From positions 1 to 64,000 of the forward strand of contig PBMP01000113.1 in the NCBI GenBank assembly GCA_002722705.1: DNA of 64,000 nt. The letters run 5' to 3'. Origin of the DNA: Pseudobdellovibrionaceae bacterium (GTDB lineage: Bacteria; Bdellovibrionota; UBA1018; UBA6935). The notes beneath the pieces are model-generated. The model did not search any database. It saw nothing but the letters and a program-made list of their open reading frames with translations, and was not told the DNA's origin. The translations under genes and the position numbers were made by a program. This document shows, piece after piece, positions 26,232 to 34,550 of this stretch (position 1 is its first letter; the number at the start of each line of letters is the position of its first letter).

Positions 26232-26496
26232 TAGCATCCCTGATGATGTCTGTGAGAAATGTGGTGGAGGAATGAATCCTCGTCCTCTTGCCCCTTATCC
26301 AGTGAAACTTCAAATTATTTTTGGAGTCAGTTTCTTGGCTTTTTTACTCACTTATGATTCTTTAACCGAACATAAAAGTCTTTTATGGATCTGGAGTGGA
26401 ATACAAGTTATTCTCGGTCTGTTTTTAATTCAGGGTCGACGAAAAGCATCTCGGCGAGTTTTGCGTTGCGCCCGGTGCGGCACTGAATTATCATGA
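26209..26496 (+). CDS. Small membrane protein with two zinc-ribbon-like CxxC pairs
   Basis: A 95-residue protein: C-E-K-C near residues 15-18 and C-A-R-C near 88-91 flank two hydrophobic spans (about 35-48 and 57-74). Folding back of the hairpin would bring the two CxxC pairs together on the same side, as in a split zinc ribbon or a redox site. It begins inside the last codons of kdsD and is followed by the DsbA-like lipoprotein 46 bases later. Function unknown. Confidence 0.75.
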   Translation: MTSFKASNSIPDDVCEKCGGGMNPRPLAPYPVKLQIIFGVSFLAFLLTYDSLTEHKSLLWIWSGIQVILGLFLIQGRRKASRRVLRCARCGTELS

Positions 26497-26542
26497 TGAA
26501 ATTGTTAGCCCTTTATTATTAAAACCCCAAATGGGAGGCCAT

Positions 26543-27577
26543 GTGTCAAAAAAGAATTTAGCATTATTATTAGGACTTACTCTTGGACTCGCGTCATGCA
26601 CCAATGGCGATGCAAAACCAAAAATCGTTTTTAAAGAACCACCAAAAGCAGGTGTACTTGCAAAAATCGGCGGAAAAGAACTGAGCCTTGAGCAATTGGT
26701 AGGAGAAGATCAAATCTCTTATTACGAGACTCAAAAAAAAGAATATGAATTTTTAATGGATCGAATCCACAGAAACATGGAGACCATCCTTATTGGAGCG
26801 GAAGCAAAAAAAGAAAATCTTTCTGTTGATGATTTCATCGAGAAAAAAATTATTGCTGGAAAAGGAAAACCTTCAAAATCTGATGTTGAAAATTTTATTA
26901 AGGAAAAGAAAATTCCAAAAGCTCAACTCAATGATTCTATTCGAGGCCGAATCAAAGATTATCTTAGTCAGAAGAAAAAAGCGGATCTCGTTGAAGCTTA
27001 CGTTGCAAAGTTAACTAAAAATAACCCTGTTGAAGTTTATATTCAAAAACCAAAACTCAACGTGAAAGTCGACATCGGAAAATCACCAGTTTGGGGTGGA
27101 AAAGATGCAAAAGTCACTATTGTTGAATACTCTGATTTTCAATGTCCATTCTGTTCTAGAGCGCTTGACTCTTTAGAAAAAATCAAAAAGAAATATGGGA
27201 AAAAAGTGAAAATTGCATTTAAACACTTCCCTCTTCCAATGCACGGACAAGCTAAGCCTGCATCAGAAGCTTCGATGTGTGTTCATGAACAAAACGCAGA
27301 TAAATTCTGGGCATATCATGATATTCTTTTTGAGAACCAAAGAAAACTTTCTCCAGAAGATCTTGTCAAATATGCAACAAAAGTCGGTGTTGATACTAAA
27401 AAATTCGAAGAGTGTGTGAAATCAAAAAAATTCGCATCCTTCGTTGAAAATGATTTAAAAGCAGGAGAAACCCTTGGAATCAGATCAACCCCAACTTTCC
27501 TTGTGAATGGTAATTTAGTCAGCGGAGCTCAACCTTTTGAAGTATTCAAAGAGATCATTGATGCTGAATTGAAGTAA
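26543..27577 (+). CDS. DsbA-like lipoprotein with chaperone-like N-terminal domain
   Basis: A 344-residue lipoprotein. The GTG at 26543 is preferred because GGGAGG precedes it; the in-frame ATG four codons earlier overlaps that site. Lipobox L-A-S-C (Cys19). Residues 35-160 are helical and lysine-rich, like the N-terminal domain of SurA-type periplasmic chaperones (A-K-I-G-G-K-E-L-S-L-E-Q-L). From about 175 comes a thioredoxin-fold DsbA/Thioredoxin_4 domain with F-Q-C-P-F-C at 199-204 and a cis-proline segment R-S-T-P-T-F-L-V-N-G. It should form or shuffle disulfides in exported proteins. A strong terminator follows the stop. Confidence 0.9.
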   Translation: MSKKNLALLLGLTLGLASCTNGDAKPKIVFKEPPKAGVLAKIGGKELSLEQLVGEDQISYYETQKKEYEFLMDRIHRNMETILIGAEAKKENLSVDDFIEKKIIAGKGKPSKSDVENFIKEKKIPKAQLNDSIRGRIKDYLSQKKKADLVEAYVAKLTKNNPVEVYIQKPKLNVKVDIGKSPVWGGKDAKVTIVEYSDFQCPFCSRALDSLEKIKKKYGKKVKIAFKHFPLPMHGQAKPASEASMCVHEQNADKFWAYHDILFENQRKLSPEDLVKYATKVGVDTKKFEECVKSKKFASFVENDLKAGETLGIRSTPTFLVNGNLVSGAQPFEVFKEIIDAELK

Positions 27578-27601
27578 TTGACTTTTACTTTAAGTAGAAA
27601 G

Positions 27602-27633
27602 AAAAGGCCTGACTTTGTCAGGCCTTTTTTTTT
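27602..27633 (+). terminator. Intrinsic terminator after the DsbA-like gene
   Basis: AAAAGGCCTGAC (27602-27613), TTT, GTCAGGCCTTTT, then more T: a 12-bp perfect stem. It lies before the murF start, so murF needs its own promoter or readthrough, and it rules out a start for murF upstream of it. Confidence 0.92.
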
Positions 27634-27658
27634 CTCGTTTCTATGCCATAATCAAACC

Positions 27659-29017
27659 ATGAATTTTGAAGGATACCCTTGCTCATGGATTAAAGAAGTT
27701 CTCCAAATCAATCAAGAGAACTTGTTCTCATTTTTTAACCAAATACAAACAGATTCCAGAAAAATAAAACCAGGTGATCTCTTTGTCCCTCTCAAGGGAG
27801 ATTCTTTTGATGGACATGACTTTATTCAACAAGCAATTAAAGCTGGAGCAACAGGAGTCCTTACAGAACTTCCATTTTCTTCATCTGAAGTCGATGTTTT
27901 TGAAGTCAAAGACACCTTAAAAGCTTATGAGGCTTTAGGTGTTTCTTGGAGAAAAAAATTCAACCTCCCAATGATCAGTATTATTGGAAGTGTTGGAAAA
28001 ACAACAACAAAAGAAATGATTGCTTCATTTTTACAAGCAAAGTTTCAATTCGTCCACAAAACCATTGGAAGTCAAAATGGCATGATAGGAATTCCAATGA
28101 CTTTGTTGGAAATAAGAAAGCATCATCAATGCTCAATTGTAGAAATTGGAATTGATTCAATTGGAACCATGAAAAAACATATACAAAATGTTTCTCCTAC
28201 TCACCTCTTAATGACTACATTAGGACCAGAGCACCTTGAGTTTTTAAAAGATATTGAAACGGTTGTGAGTGAAGAATGGAGTGGAATACAAGAGGCTACA
28301 AAGCAAGGAGCCACTACAATTGTAAACTTAAGCGACCCTCTTCAAGCTCCGTTGATTCAAAATGAACAAACCTATGGATTTGAAAAACAAGCAACCGTGT
28401 ATTCTCAAATAGAAGAAGGACATCTTCTTATTGAAACAAAAAAACAAAAATTTAAAGTCCCCCTTTTATTAGAAGGACTTCATCATGCTCTGAATCAGAC
28501 CGGAGCCATTGCTGCTACTCTTGAAGTCGGACTTCAACCCGAAGATTTTCAAAAAGGAGCTTCTCTTTTTTCCCCTGCTGAAGGAAGAGCTCAAATGAAA
28601 GAACTCAATGGAATTCAATTTTATTGTGATTATTACAATGCGAACCCGACTTCAATGCTTGCAGCAATCAAAACACTACAATCACATAAAAACCGACAAT
28701 GGTACGTTTTAGGAGACATGCTTGAACTCGGTCCCAAAGAAGTTGTTTTTCATGAAAACCTTGCTCAACCGATTATTGATGCAAATCCTTACGGAGTTTA
28801 CCTTCATGGCCCATTAATGAAATCTCTTTGTGACAAACTCAAAAAAAAGGGGTTTTCAGGGGAAATTGAATTTTTTGAAAATCGAGAAAAACTAGCTAAA
28901 CAGTTGATTTTAAAAATAAAAAATGGAGATCTTATTTTCTTAAAAGGCTCTCGAGGACGAAAAATAAGAGAAGTCTGGTATTTTTTAGAAAGTCATTTTA
29001 AAACCCTTTCATCATGA
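27659..29017 (+). CDS. murF: UDP-N-acetylmuramoyl-tripeptide--D-Ala-D-Ala ligase
   Basis: A 452-residue Mur ligase adding D-Ala-D-Ala to the peptidoglycan precursor. N-terminal domain with T-D-S-R-K-I-K-P-G-D-L-F-V-P-L-K-G; ATP loop G-S-V-G-K-T-T-T-K-E near residue 105; C-terminal Y-Y-N-A-N-P-T-S-M (typical MurF Y-N-A-N-P) and L-G-D-M-L-E-L-G. The frame is open 27 codons upstream, but that stretch is the terminator; the ATG at 27659 is therefore the start. It lies outside a division/cell-wall cluster, so it may be a second or relocated copy. The tsaC gene overlaps its stop by 4 bases. Confidence 0.93.
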   Translation: MNFEGYPCSWIKEVLQINQENLFSFFNQIQTDSRKIKPGDLFVPLKGDSFDGHDFIQQAIKAGATGVLTELPFSSSEVDVFEVKDTLKAYEALGVSWRKKFNLPMISIIGSVGKTTTKEMIASFLQAKFQFVHKTIGSQNGMIGIPMTLLEIRKHHQCSIVEIGIDSIGTMKKHIQNVSPTHLLMTTLGPEHLEFLKDIETVVSEEWSGIQEATKQGATTIVNLSDPLQAPLIQNEQTYGFEKQATVYSQIEEGHLLIETKKQKFKVPLLLEGLHHALNQTGAIAATLEVGLQPEDFQKGASLFSPAEGRAQMKELNGIQFYCDYYNANPTSMLAAIKTLQSHKNRQWYVLGDMLELGPKEVVFHENLAQPIIDANPYGVYLHGPLMKSLCDKLKKKGFSGEIEFFENREKLAKQLILKIKNGDLIFLKGSRGRKIREVWYFLESHFKTLSS

Positions 29018-30078
29018 ATACACAGATCATTCCTGCAAATGAGGAATCCATTATCGAAGCAGCCAGACTGCTCAATGAAGGTAGGCTCGTTGGATTGCCA
29101 ACAGAAACTGTTTACGGTCTAGGAGCTTCAATTGAAATTGAATCTGCAATTCAATCAGTCTTTAAAGTGAAAGAAAGACCTTCATATGATCCGCTAATTG
29201 TCCATATTCCATGGGAATCGAATCAAGACTTAGAATCATTAAAACAATGGGTTAATCTTGACGGGTTTTCAAAAAAGAGGAAACAGCAAATTTATTCACT
29301 CACTTCGGTCTTTTGGCCTGGTCCATTGACCTTAGTTCTTCCTAAAAACGAAACTATTTCAGACAGTATTACCAGTGGTTTACCAACAATTGCTCTTCGT
29401 TCTCCCTCTCATCCAGATTTTCAAAAACTTTTAAAAAAAGTGCCAAAAGGAGTTGCTGCTCCAAGTGCGAACCGCTTTGGAAAAATCAGTCCAACTCGTG
29501 CCAGTCACGTACTTCAAGAACTGGATGGAAAAATTCAAATGATTTTAGATGGTGGACCTTGTGATATCGGAATTGAGTCAACAATCTTGCTTGTCACCGA
29601 AAATGAATTAAAAATTTTAAGAAAAGGTGAAATTTTACCACATCAAATTGAAGAACAAGTGAATGAAACGCTTCTTATTGATACGACATCTACATCAAAA
29701 CCCCAGGCTCCAGGACAGCTTGAACAACACTACGCTCCTGAAAAACCATTTTATCTTCTCCCTGAATCACTCTCCAACATGAGTTCATCACAAAAAACAA
29801 AAATCAAAGATCTCATTTCAGATTCAGTAGATCAGGTCGGAATCCTAACCTTTGAAGAAAACCCACACCTTGTTGAATCAGAACTCTCTCATCTGATCGA
29901 AAGAATGATCACATCCTATTCCTTGACCGAAAACACCTCGACTCAAGAGCTCTATCTTGGATTCAGAACTCTTGATGACTCTGAAGTTGATCTTATCCTT
30001 TGTGAACCATGTCCATCGTATTTTCGAAATACTGAATCAATTATGGACCGCATTCAAAGAGCAACCCAGAAAATCTAG
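29014..30078 (+). CDS. tsaC: L-threonylcarbamoyladenylate synthase, Sua5 type
   Basis: A 354-residue protein making threonylcarbamoyl-AMP for the t6A modification at position 37 of ANN-decoding tRNAs. The YrdC domain has G-L-P-T-E-T-V-Y-G-L-G, K-x-R-P-x-x-D-P-L-I-V-H and A-P-S-A-N-R-F-G-K-I-S-P-T, then the Sua5 linker A-P-G-Q-L-E-Q-H-Y-A-P and the extra C-terminal Sua5 domain, so it is the long form. Start ATG overlaps the murF stop (ATGA), giving a translationally coupled pair. The DUF4143 ATPase converges on it. Confidence 0.95.
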   Translation: MNTQIIPANEESIIEAARLLNEGRLVGLPTETVYGLGASIEIESAIQSVFKVKERPSYDPLIVHIPWESNQDLESLKQWVNLDGFSKKRKQQIYSLTSVFWPGPLTLVLPKNETISDSITSGLPTIALRSPSHPDFQKLLKKVPKGVAAPSANRFGKISPTRASHVLQELDGKIQMILDGGPCDIGIESTILLVTENELKILRKGEILPHQIEEQVNETLLIDTTSTSKPQAPGQLEQHYAPEKPFYLLPESLSNMSSSQKTKIKDLISDSVDQVGILTFEENPHLVESELSHLIERMITSYSLTENTSTQELYLGFRTLDDSEVDLILCEPCPSYFRNTESIMDRIQRATQKI

Positions 30079-30086
30079 CAATAAAG

Positions 30087-31259
30087 CTAATCAGTTAAAA
30101 AACTAGTTCTCCAATTTTCAATGACTACATCTTTAAAAATAAAGTCTTGATCCCCACAATAAATAACTTTTCCAAAACGTCCCTCATGAGGAAAAGACGC
30201 TTCTTTTATGAGTTTATTAAAATAATTGATATTCTTAATAAATGAAGAATTAAATGTTTCAGACTTTTTAATTTCAATCGGAAAAAGAACAGAAGAGCGA
30301 TCATCCAATAAATCAATTTCATGCCCCTTTTGATCTCTCCAAAAATAATACTGAGAAGGAAGCCCTTGATTCATTTTATTTTTAACAAATTCGCTAACAA
30401 CAAAATTCTCAAATATATTTCCTCGTAATGGATGATTCTCTAATTGTTTTTTTTCGTATATACCAAGCAGATAACAAAGCAAACCTGTATCATAGAAATA
30501 CAACTTTGAAGACTTTACAATCCTTTTATTGAAATTTTTAAAATGAGCAGGAAGACTAAAACAAATATATGTGGTTTTTAATGCTGAGATCCACTGTTGA
30601 ATAGTGGGAGCACTCACTCCAACTTCATTTCCAAGAGATGAATAATTAATCAGCTGCCCTGCTCTTCCAGCTGCAAGCCTAACAAAGTTTTCAAACAAGT
30701 CTATATTTTTAAGTTGAGTAATTAAGCGAATGTCTTTTTCTACATAAAGTTGAAAATAGCTCTGATGCCAAGAACGAGAATTTAATTTTTTATCATAAAT
30801 TTTTGGATACCCTCCTTGAATAAGAAGCTCATCTAAATCTATTTCTTTATTTTTTTGATAAATTTCACGAAAACTTAAAGGTAGAAGTTCGAACAACTGA
30901 GTTCTTCCTGCCAAAGTTTGAGTAATACTATCTACAAGCATCAATCCATTAGATCCGGTAAGAATAAACTTTTTATCGTTGTTCGGGTGATCAACGATTC
31001 CCTGAATATATGAAGACAGCTTTGGAACACGTTGAAATTCATCTAAAATTACATTTTTTGATAATCCTCTAAGAAAGCCCTTAGGGTCCTCCTGTGCTCT
31101 TTCTCTTTCATCCGGATTTTCAAGTGATCGATATTCAAAATGAGGAAAAAGAACTTGCACCAAAGTTGTTTTCCCTGACTGTCTTGGTCCAAGAAGAGTC
31201 AAAATGTCATATGACTGAAGACTATCTAATAAAATAGAGGAAAGCTCTCGCTGATACAT
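30087..31259 (-). CDS. AAA-type ATPase with DUF4143 C-terminal domain
   Basis: A 390-residue second member of the COG1373 group in this window, only distantly similar to the one at 14144. Walker A is G-P-R-Q-S-G-K-T (24-31), Walker B N-V-I-L-D-E-F (69-75), followed by L-T-G-S-N-G at about 106. The C-terminal domain has H-E-I-D (313-316) and E-I-K (329-331) in the nuclease-like spacing. Function of the family is unsettled. It is a single gene pointing at tsaC, and a 12-bp palindrome lies 30 bases ahead of its start. Confidence 0.88.
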   Translation of the reverse strand: MYQRELSSILLDSLQSYDILTLLGPRQSGKTTLVQVLFPHFEYRSLENPDERERAQEDPKGFLRGLSKNVILDEFQRVPKLSSYIQGIVDHPNNDKKFILTGSNGLMLVDSITQTLAGRTQLFELLPLSFREIYQKNKEIDLDELLIQGGYPKIYDKKLNSRSWHQSYFQLYVEKDIRLITQLKNIDLFENFVRLAAGRAGQLINYSSLGNEVGVSAPTIQQWISALKTTYICFSLPAHFKNFNKRIVKSSKLYFYDTGLLCYLLGIYEKKQLENHPLRGNIFENFVVSEFVKNKMNQGLPSQYYFWRDQKGHEIDLLDDRSSVLFPIEIKKSETFNSSFIKNINYFNKLIKEASFPHEGRFGKVIYCGDQDFIFKDVVIENWRTSFLTD

Positions 31260-31288
31260 CCTTTGATTCTACAGCAGTAAAAAACAGT

Positions 31289-31317
31289 GTCAATTAAAAG
31301 TTTTACTTTTAATTGAC
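31289..31317. repeat. Perfect palindrome ahead of the second AAA/DUF4143 gene
   Basis: GTCAATTAAAAG (31289-31300), 5-base spacer, CTTTTAATTGAC (31306-31317): a 12-bp perfect inverted repeat, extendable by a G-T and a G-C pair. The gene start is 30 bases away on the minus strand. On either strand no T run follows it. Confidence 0.85.
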
Positions 31318-31322
31318 GCCAA

Positions 31323-31378
31323 AAAAGTTCCCGAAAATACGGAAGGTCTCCCGTTCTATCCAGAATCGGAGAACCTTA
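31323..31378 (-). terminator. Terminator region of the thioredoxin-like gene
   Basis: Read on the minus strand after the stop at 31379: an imperfect hairpin (AAGGTTCTCC.. with ..GGAGACCTT), then a second one, TTCCG with CGGGAA (one bulge), followed directly by six T. Together they look like a terminator for the gene at 31379. Confidence 0.6.
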
Positions 31379-31933
31379 TTACTTACTAAGGATTTTTCCC
31401 CAATCAGGTAGATTAAGATCTTGCGTTGCAATTCGAGTCGTAACAAGTTCAAAAAGATTGACCATTTTTAAATCAGGGGTCTCAATTAAGTCAGCCACTC
31501 CCCATTCAATCAAGTCACCAAAAACGGCTTGATAGTCTTGTGGAGATAAAGGACCAAAAGGTAATGACCCACAAAGGTATGCGACTTTAGGTTCTGAAGT
31601 AGGATTCCCTTCATATTGAACTTGAATAACGCTTTCAGGAACTCCACCACAATAAGTGACCTGAGGCAAAGGAGCATCAGGTGCTTCTATGTCAATATAC
31701 ACCATTGGTACTTTTCCAAATGGAAAATCAAAAGTCTTTTCCACTCCTACTGCTAATCCCATTCCTTCTTTATGTTTTTGACAAAAACCACACCACTGAG
31801 CTCCATAAGTCGTAACAGAGACTTCAATTTTTTTATATGAATCTCCTGGCTGATTTGTTGAAACTTGTTGTGCTGGACAAGCACTGAACAAACCCAGCAT
31901 CATAAAAAGTCCAAAAATTTTAATTTGTTTCAT
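31379..31933 (-). CDS. Thioredoxin-like lipoprotein, intact copy of a duplicated pair
   Basis: A 184-residue lipoprotein. The ATG at 31933 is preferred because GGAG lies 9 bases upstream; an in-frame ATG at 31948 overlaps the preceding gene further. Lipobox F-S-A-C (Cys19). The thioredoxin-like core has V-S-V-T-T-Y-G-A-Q-W-C-G-F-C at 38-51, followed by V-P-M-V-Y-I-D, which includes the position of the family's cis-proline. Additional cysteines in Y-C-G-G and Y-L-C-G are conserved in the paralogue. It is cotranscribed with the Cys-rich lipoprotein at 31938 (stop/start overlapping region) and has a broken paralogue at 32940-33494. Probably a periplasmic thiol reductase or oxidase; partner protein unknown, possibly the cotranscribed lipoprotein. 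Confidence 0.8.
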   Translation of the reverse strand: MKQIKIFGLFMMLGLFSACPAQQVSTNQPGDSYKKIEVSVTTYGAQWCGFCQKHKEGMGLAVGVEKTFDFPFGKVPMVYIDIEAPDAPLPQVTYCGGVPESVIQVQYEGNPTSEPKVAYLCGSLPFGPLSPQDYQAVFGDLIEWGVADLIETPDLKMVNLFELVTTRIATQDLNLPDWGKILSK

Positions 31934-31937
31934 TGAC

Positions 31938-32801
31938 TCATTCTCCATTTGTCTGAGGGGTTACATTTAAATCCGTAAAAAAATGAAAATAAATTCCATC
32001 ATTGGGATTATCTCGGTACGCTTTTATCTCTTTATTCGTAAGGACTTTCTGTAAATTTCTCTCTACAACATGGAGAGATCCTTCCGAGATCGCATCTCGT
32101 GTTTGCTGATTCAATTTACTTAAAAGAGTAAACGCATCATCAACAGTACTGAATTGAGAAAAACTTTGATAAGACAATTCCGGCTCAGGAAGTCCCATTT
32201 CAACAAGGTCTTTTCTGGAATATCTTGTTAATAAAACAGAATAGACAAGCGACTCAATAATAAGAGCTTGGTCATAGGGAACTCCGTTAAAAGCAGATGT
32301 ATACTCCATCAAGTAATGTCTTCCGATCACCAAAGAATCTGAATCACAAGGCTTGGTTAGATCTAAAACTGAAATTTCTGGATTAACATCATTTTTACCC
32401 CAAGATTCAGCAATTAAGTTTTTTAAAGCAAAAGTGTTTTGCCAAACTTCTTTTCCCTCGAGAGTGTAAGCAAAAAATCGAGTGTGATACCTTTGAAAGT
32501 TCTCTTTTAACCATCGATGGTTTGAATCAGAAAACGAAAGAAGACTCATCATGCACACGCCTGTGCCACTATCGCATAGATGAGTTTTTAAAAGAACTAG
32601 TGCAAATTTTTGATCCGGACGGTTTTGCTTTGCATGTTCACAAACTTGGCGAGGAGAGTAAAAATTTTCATTTAAAAGAATTGGAAAATCAGAATCCACA
32701 ACCACAGAGGGGGGGGTTGTATTTTCGGGAGGACGGCAAGCAGAGAAGAGAAAAGGGACAATTATCAAAAGATTGAAATGCCTGAACGTGAAAGTCTTCA
32801 T
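31938..32801 (-). CDS. Cys-rich lipoprotein, first copy of a duplicated pair
   Basis: A 287-residue lipoprotein (lipobox F-S-A-C, Cys22). Recognisable blocks shared with the paralogue at 33522 are Q-V-C-E-x-A, F-A-L-V-L-L-K-T-H-L-C-D, G-T-G-V-C, N-D-V-N-P-E and V-I-G-R-x-Y-L-M. The strand F-A-L-V-L-L-K followed by C-D-x-G-T-G-V-C resembles the start of a thioredoxin-fold domain, but this is a guess. It is immediately followed by the thioredoxin-like lipoprotein gene, the same order as in the neighbouring duplicate. No named family recognised. Confidence 0.75.
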   Translation of the reverse strand: MKTFTFRHFNLLIIVPFLFSACRPPENTTPPSVVVDSDFPILLNENFYSPRQVCEHAKQNRPDQKFALVLLKTHLCDSGTGVCMMSLLSFSDSNHRWLKENFQRYHTRFFAYTLEGKEVWQNTFALKNLIAESWGKNDVNPEISVLDLTKPCDSDSLVIGRHYLMEYTSAFNGVPYDQALIIESLVYSVLLTRYSRKDLVEMGLPEPELSYQSFSQFSTVDDAFTLLSKLNQQTRDAISEGSLHVVERNLQKVLTNKEIKAYRDNPNDGIYFHFFTDLNVTPQTNGE

Positions 32802-32939
32802 ATGGAAGACTTATGACACATTAAGTCAAAAATCGAGCTTTTATCTATCTTATTTTAAAAAAACAGACTTTTTTCATACACTAATCCTGTGTTCTGAAAA
32901 AAGCCTGCTCCCTACCCCCGATAAATTTGAACTAAAAGA

Positions 32940-33494
32940 TTACCATTTAGGTAAAGTAGTAACTCCTGCGTCTTGCTTCTTGAAATAAACGTTATAACCG
33001 TCCACTAAATTCTGATCTTCATTTTCCAGAAGTTCTACGACAGACCACTCAAGCGCTCTTCTAAAAACACTCTGATATTGCTCTCCTCGTCCAACTGGAG
33101 CTGCTCAACAAAAGAAAACTCTTCTCTTCTTTAATCGAGTGGGAAACAATACCTCAGCTACTGTCAGAGGAATACCTCCACATTGATCAATTTTTGGAGC
33201 TTTCACATCTGACTTCTCAGTATCAATATAGACCATAGGTACCTTTCCAAACCCATAATCAAAAACTTTTTTTACACCGTCTTCCAATCCCATTCCTCTT
33301 TTATGAACGTTACAGAAATGACACCAAGAAGCTCCATAAGTGGTAACTGAAACTAAAACAGCAGCTCGAGATGCACTTTCTTCATTCACTTCCTGGCTCA
33401 TTGCCACATCTTTTTCAAGCGCAGTCTCAACTTGTTCACATCCGGTAACAACAAACAACGCAATGATACCTAAAACGGAAATAACTTTATTCAT
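32940..33494 (-). pseudogene. Thioredoxin-like lipoprotein, copy broken by one in-frame TGA
   Basis: Paralogue of the gene at 31379. The frame from ATG 33494 (lipobox V-T-G-C) has W-C-H-F-C and F-G-K-V-P-M-V-Y-I-D, then hits TGA at 33105-33107 after 129 codons. Reading on in the same frame gives a tail with Q-Y-Q-S-V-F, L-E-W-S-V-V-E-L-L-E and L-P-K-W before TAA at 32940, which aligns with the intact paralogue (D-Y-Q-A-V-F, I-E-W-G-V-A-D-L-I-E, L-P-D-W). Total length without the stop is 184 codons, the same as the intact copy, so a single nonsense change (the paralogue has Gly there) explains it. A truncated but folded product is possible because the redox domain precedes the stop. Confidence 0.8.
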
Positions 33495-33521
33495 AAAAAC
33501 TCTCTCTCTCTTTCTTTAGTT

Positions 33522-34418
33522 TTATTTTTTTAGTTGTAAGTGACTCATGAGATGAAAATAAAAAGCTGAAAAATGTTTTTTGTTTATTCGCTCTTTTTCT
33601 CGATCGGTAATCGTGTAGTTTTTTTGCCGAAAATCAATTGTAAATGCTTTCCTAGCAATACTTTTTTCAGTCTGAAGATCTATTTTTTTTAAAGCTTTAC
33701 CTAGATCCTGATCAAAATCTGTTTCAGCAAAAAGGTCATCTCGATACTCAGGAGTTTCAATCCCTTTTATTTCTAACTCGGTTGAACTGTATCGACGTCT
33801 AAGTAAAGAATAAACAAGCTCTCCAAGAGCAGAGGCCCTTTGTTTTCTTTTCAAAGAAAATGCGTTTGGATAATTCATGAGATAATCTCGACCGATCACA
33901 AGGTCGTCTGCATCACAAGGTCGAGATAAGTCAACCACTGCGACTTCAGGATTCACATCCCCTTTTCCCCAAGCCTCTTCGATTAAATTCGCCATTTTTA
34001 TCGACTTATGTTGCCAAACTGTATTTCCTTCTAACGTGTATATAAAAAAACGAGAATGATAGGTTTGAAAATTCTTTTGGATCCATTGATTATCTGGATC
34101 AGCAATCGAAAGCAGGCTCGTTGCACATACTCCTGTCCCAAAATCACAAAGATGTGTTTTTAAAAGAACAAGAGCAAACGCCACAGTTGAATTTTGTAGA
34201 TGAGCATCTTCACAAACCTGTTCAGGTGTATAAAGTTTTTCATCTAACAACGTAGGAAAAGGGATCTCCGAAGACTCTTTCTTTACAGACTCTTTTTTTA
34301 CGAGCTCTTTCTGTAATGAAGCCTCTAAATCTTTAACGTCTGCAGGCCCAAAACAAGCTGAAAAAAGAAGGGGTACACATAACCACAAAAAATTTATTTT
34401 TTTCGAAAACTCTCTCAT
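33522..34418 (-). CDS. Cys-rich lipoprotein, second copy of a duplicated pair
   Basis: A 298-residue paralogue of the gene at 31938 (lipobox F-S-A-C, Cys22) with an extra Lys/Glu/Ser-rich linker at about 33-50. The blocks F-A-L-V-L-L-K-T-H-L-C-D, G-T-G-V-C, N-D/G-D-V-N-P-E and V-I-G-R-D-Y-L-M are kept while the C-terminal half has diverged. It is followed 27 bases later by the broken thioredoxin-like copy, so the whole two-gene unit was duplicated in tandem. This is probably still translated since its own frame is intact. Confidence 0.75.
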   Translation of the reverse strand: MREFSKKINFLWLCVPLLFSACFGPADVKDLEASLQKELVKKESVKKESSEIPFPTLLDEKLYTPEQVCEDAHLQNSTVAFALVLLKTHLCDFGTGVCATSLLSIADPDNQWIQKNFQTYHSRFFIYTLEGNTVWQHKSIKMANLIEEAWGKGDVNPEVAVVDLSRPCDADDLVIGRDYLMNYPNAFSLKRKQRASALGELVYSLLRRRYSSTELEIKGIETPEYRDDLFAETDFDQDLGKALKKIDLQTEKSIARKAFTIDFRQKNYTITDREKERINKKHFSAFYFHLMSHLQLKK

Positions 34419-34550
34419 GAAAGAATCGCTATGACGCTAAGCAAAATCTGTCGAGCTTTATTTTCATTAAAAAAAACATACTTTTTTTATATGACAAAAA
34501 TTCACAAAATTTCCTCATTTTAAAAAGAAAATCCATTTACACTAAACTCC

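Noticed and set aside
27578-27658. Extended murF start
   Set aside because: This stretch forms the terminator of the preceding gene; the true start is ATG 27659.
32522-32988. Plus-strand frames over the lipoprotein start and upstream spacer
   Set aside because: They are antisense shadows of the minus-strand gene at 31938 and of an AT-rich spacer; no ribosome site.
33105-33107. TGA read as selenocysteine or as glycine (alternative code)
   Set aside because: TGA ends many genes here in ATGA overlaps, so the code is standard; no selenocysteine element was looked for successfully, and a simple nonsense change is enough. I cannot exclude readthrough.
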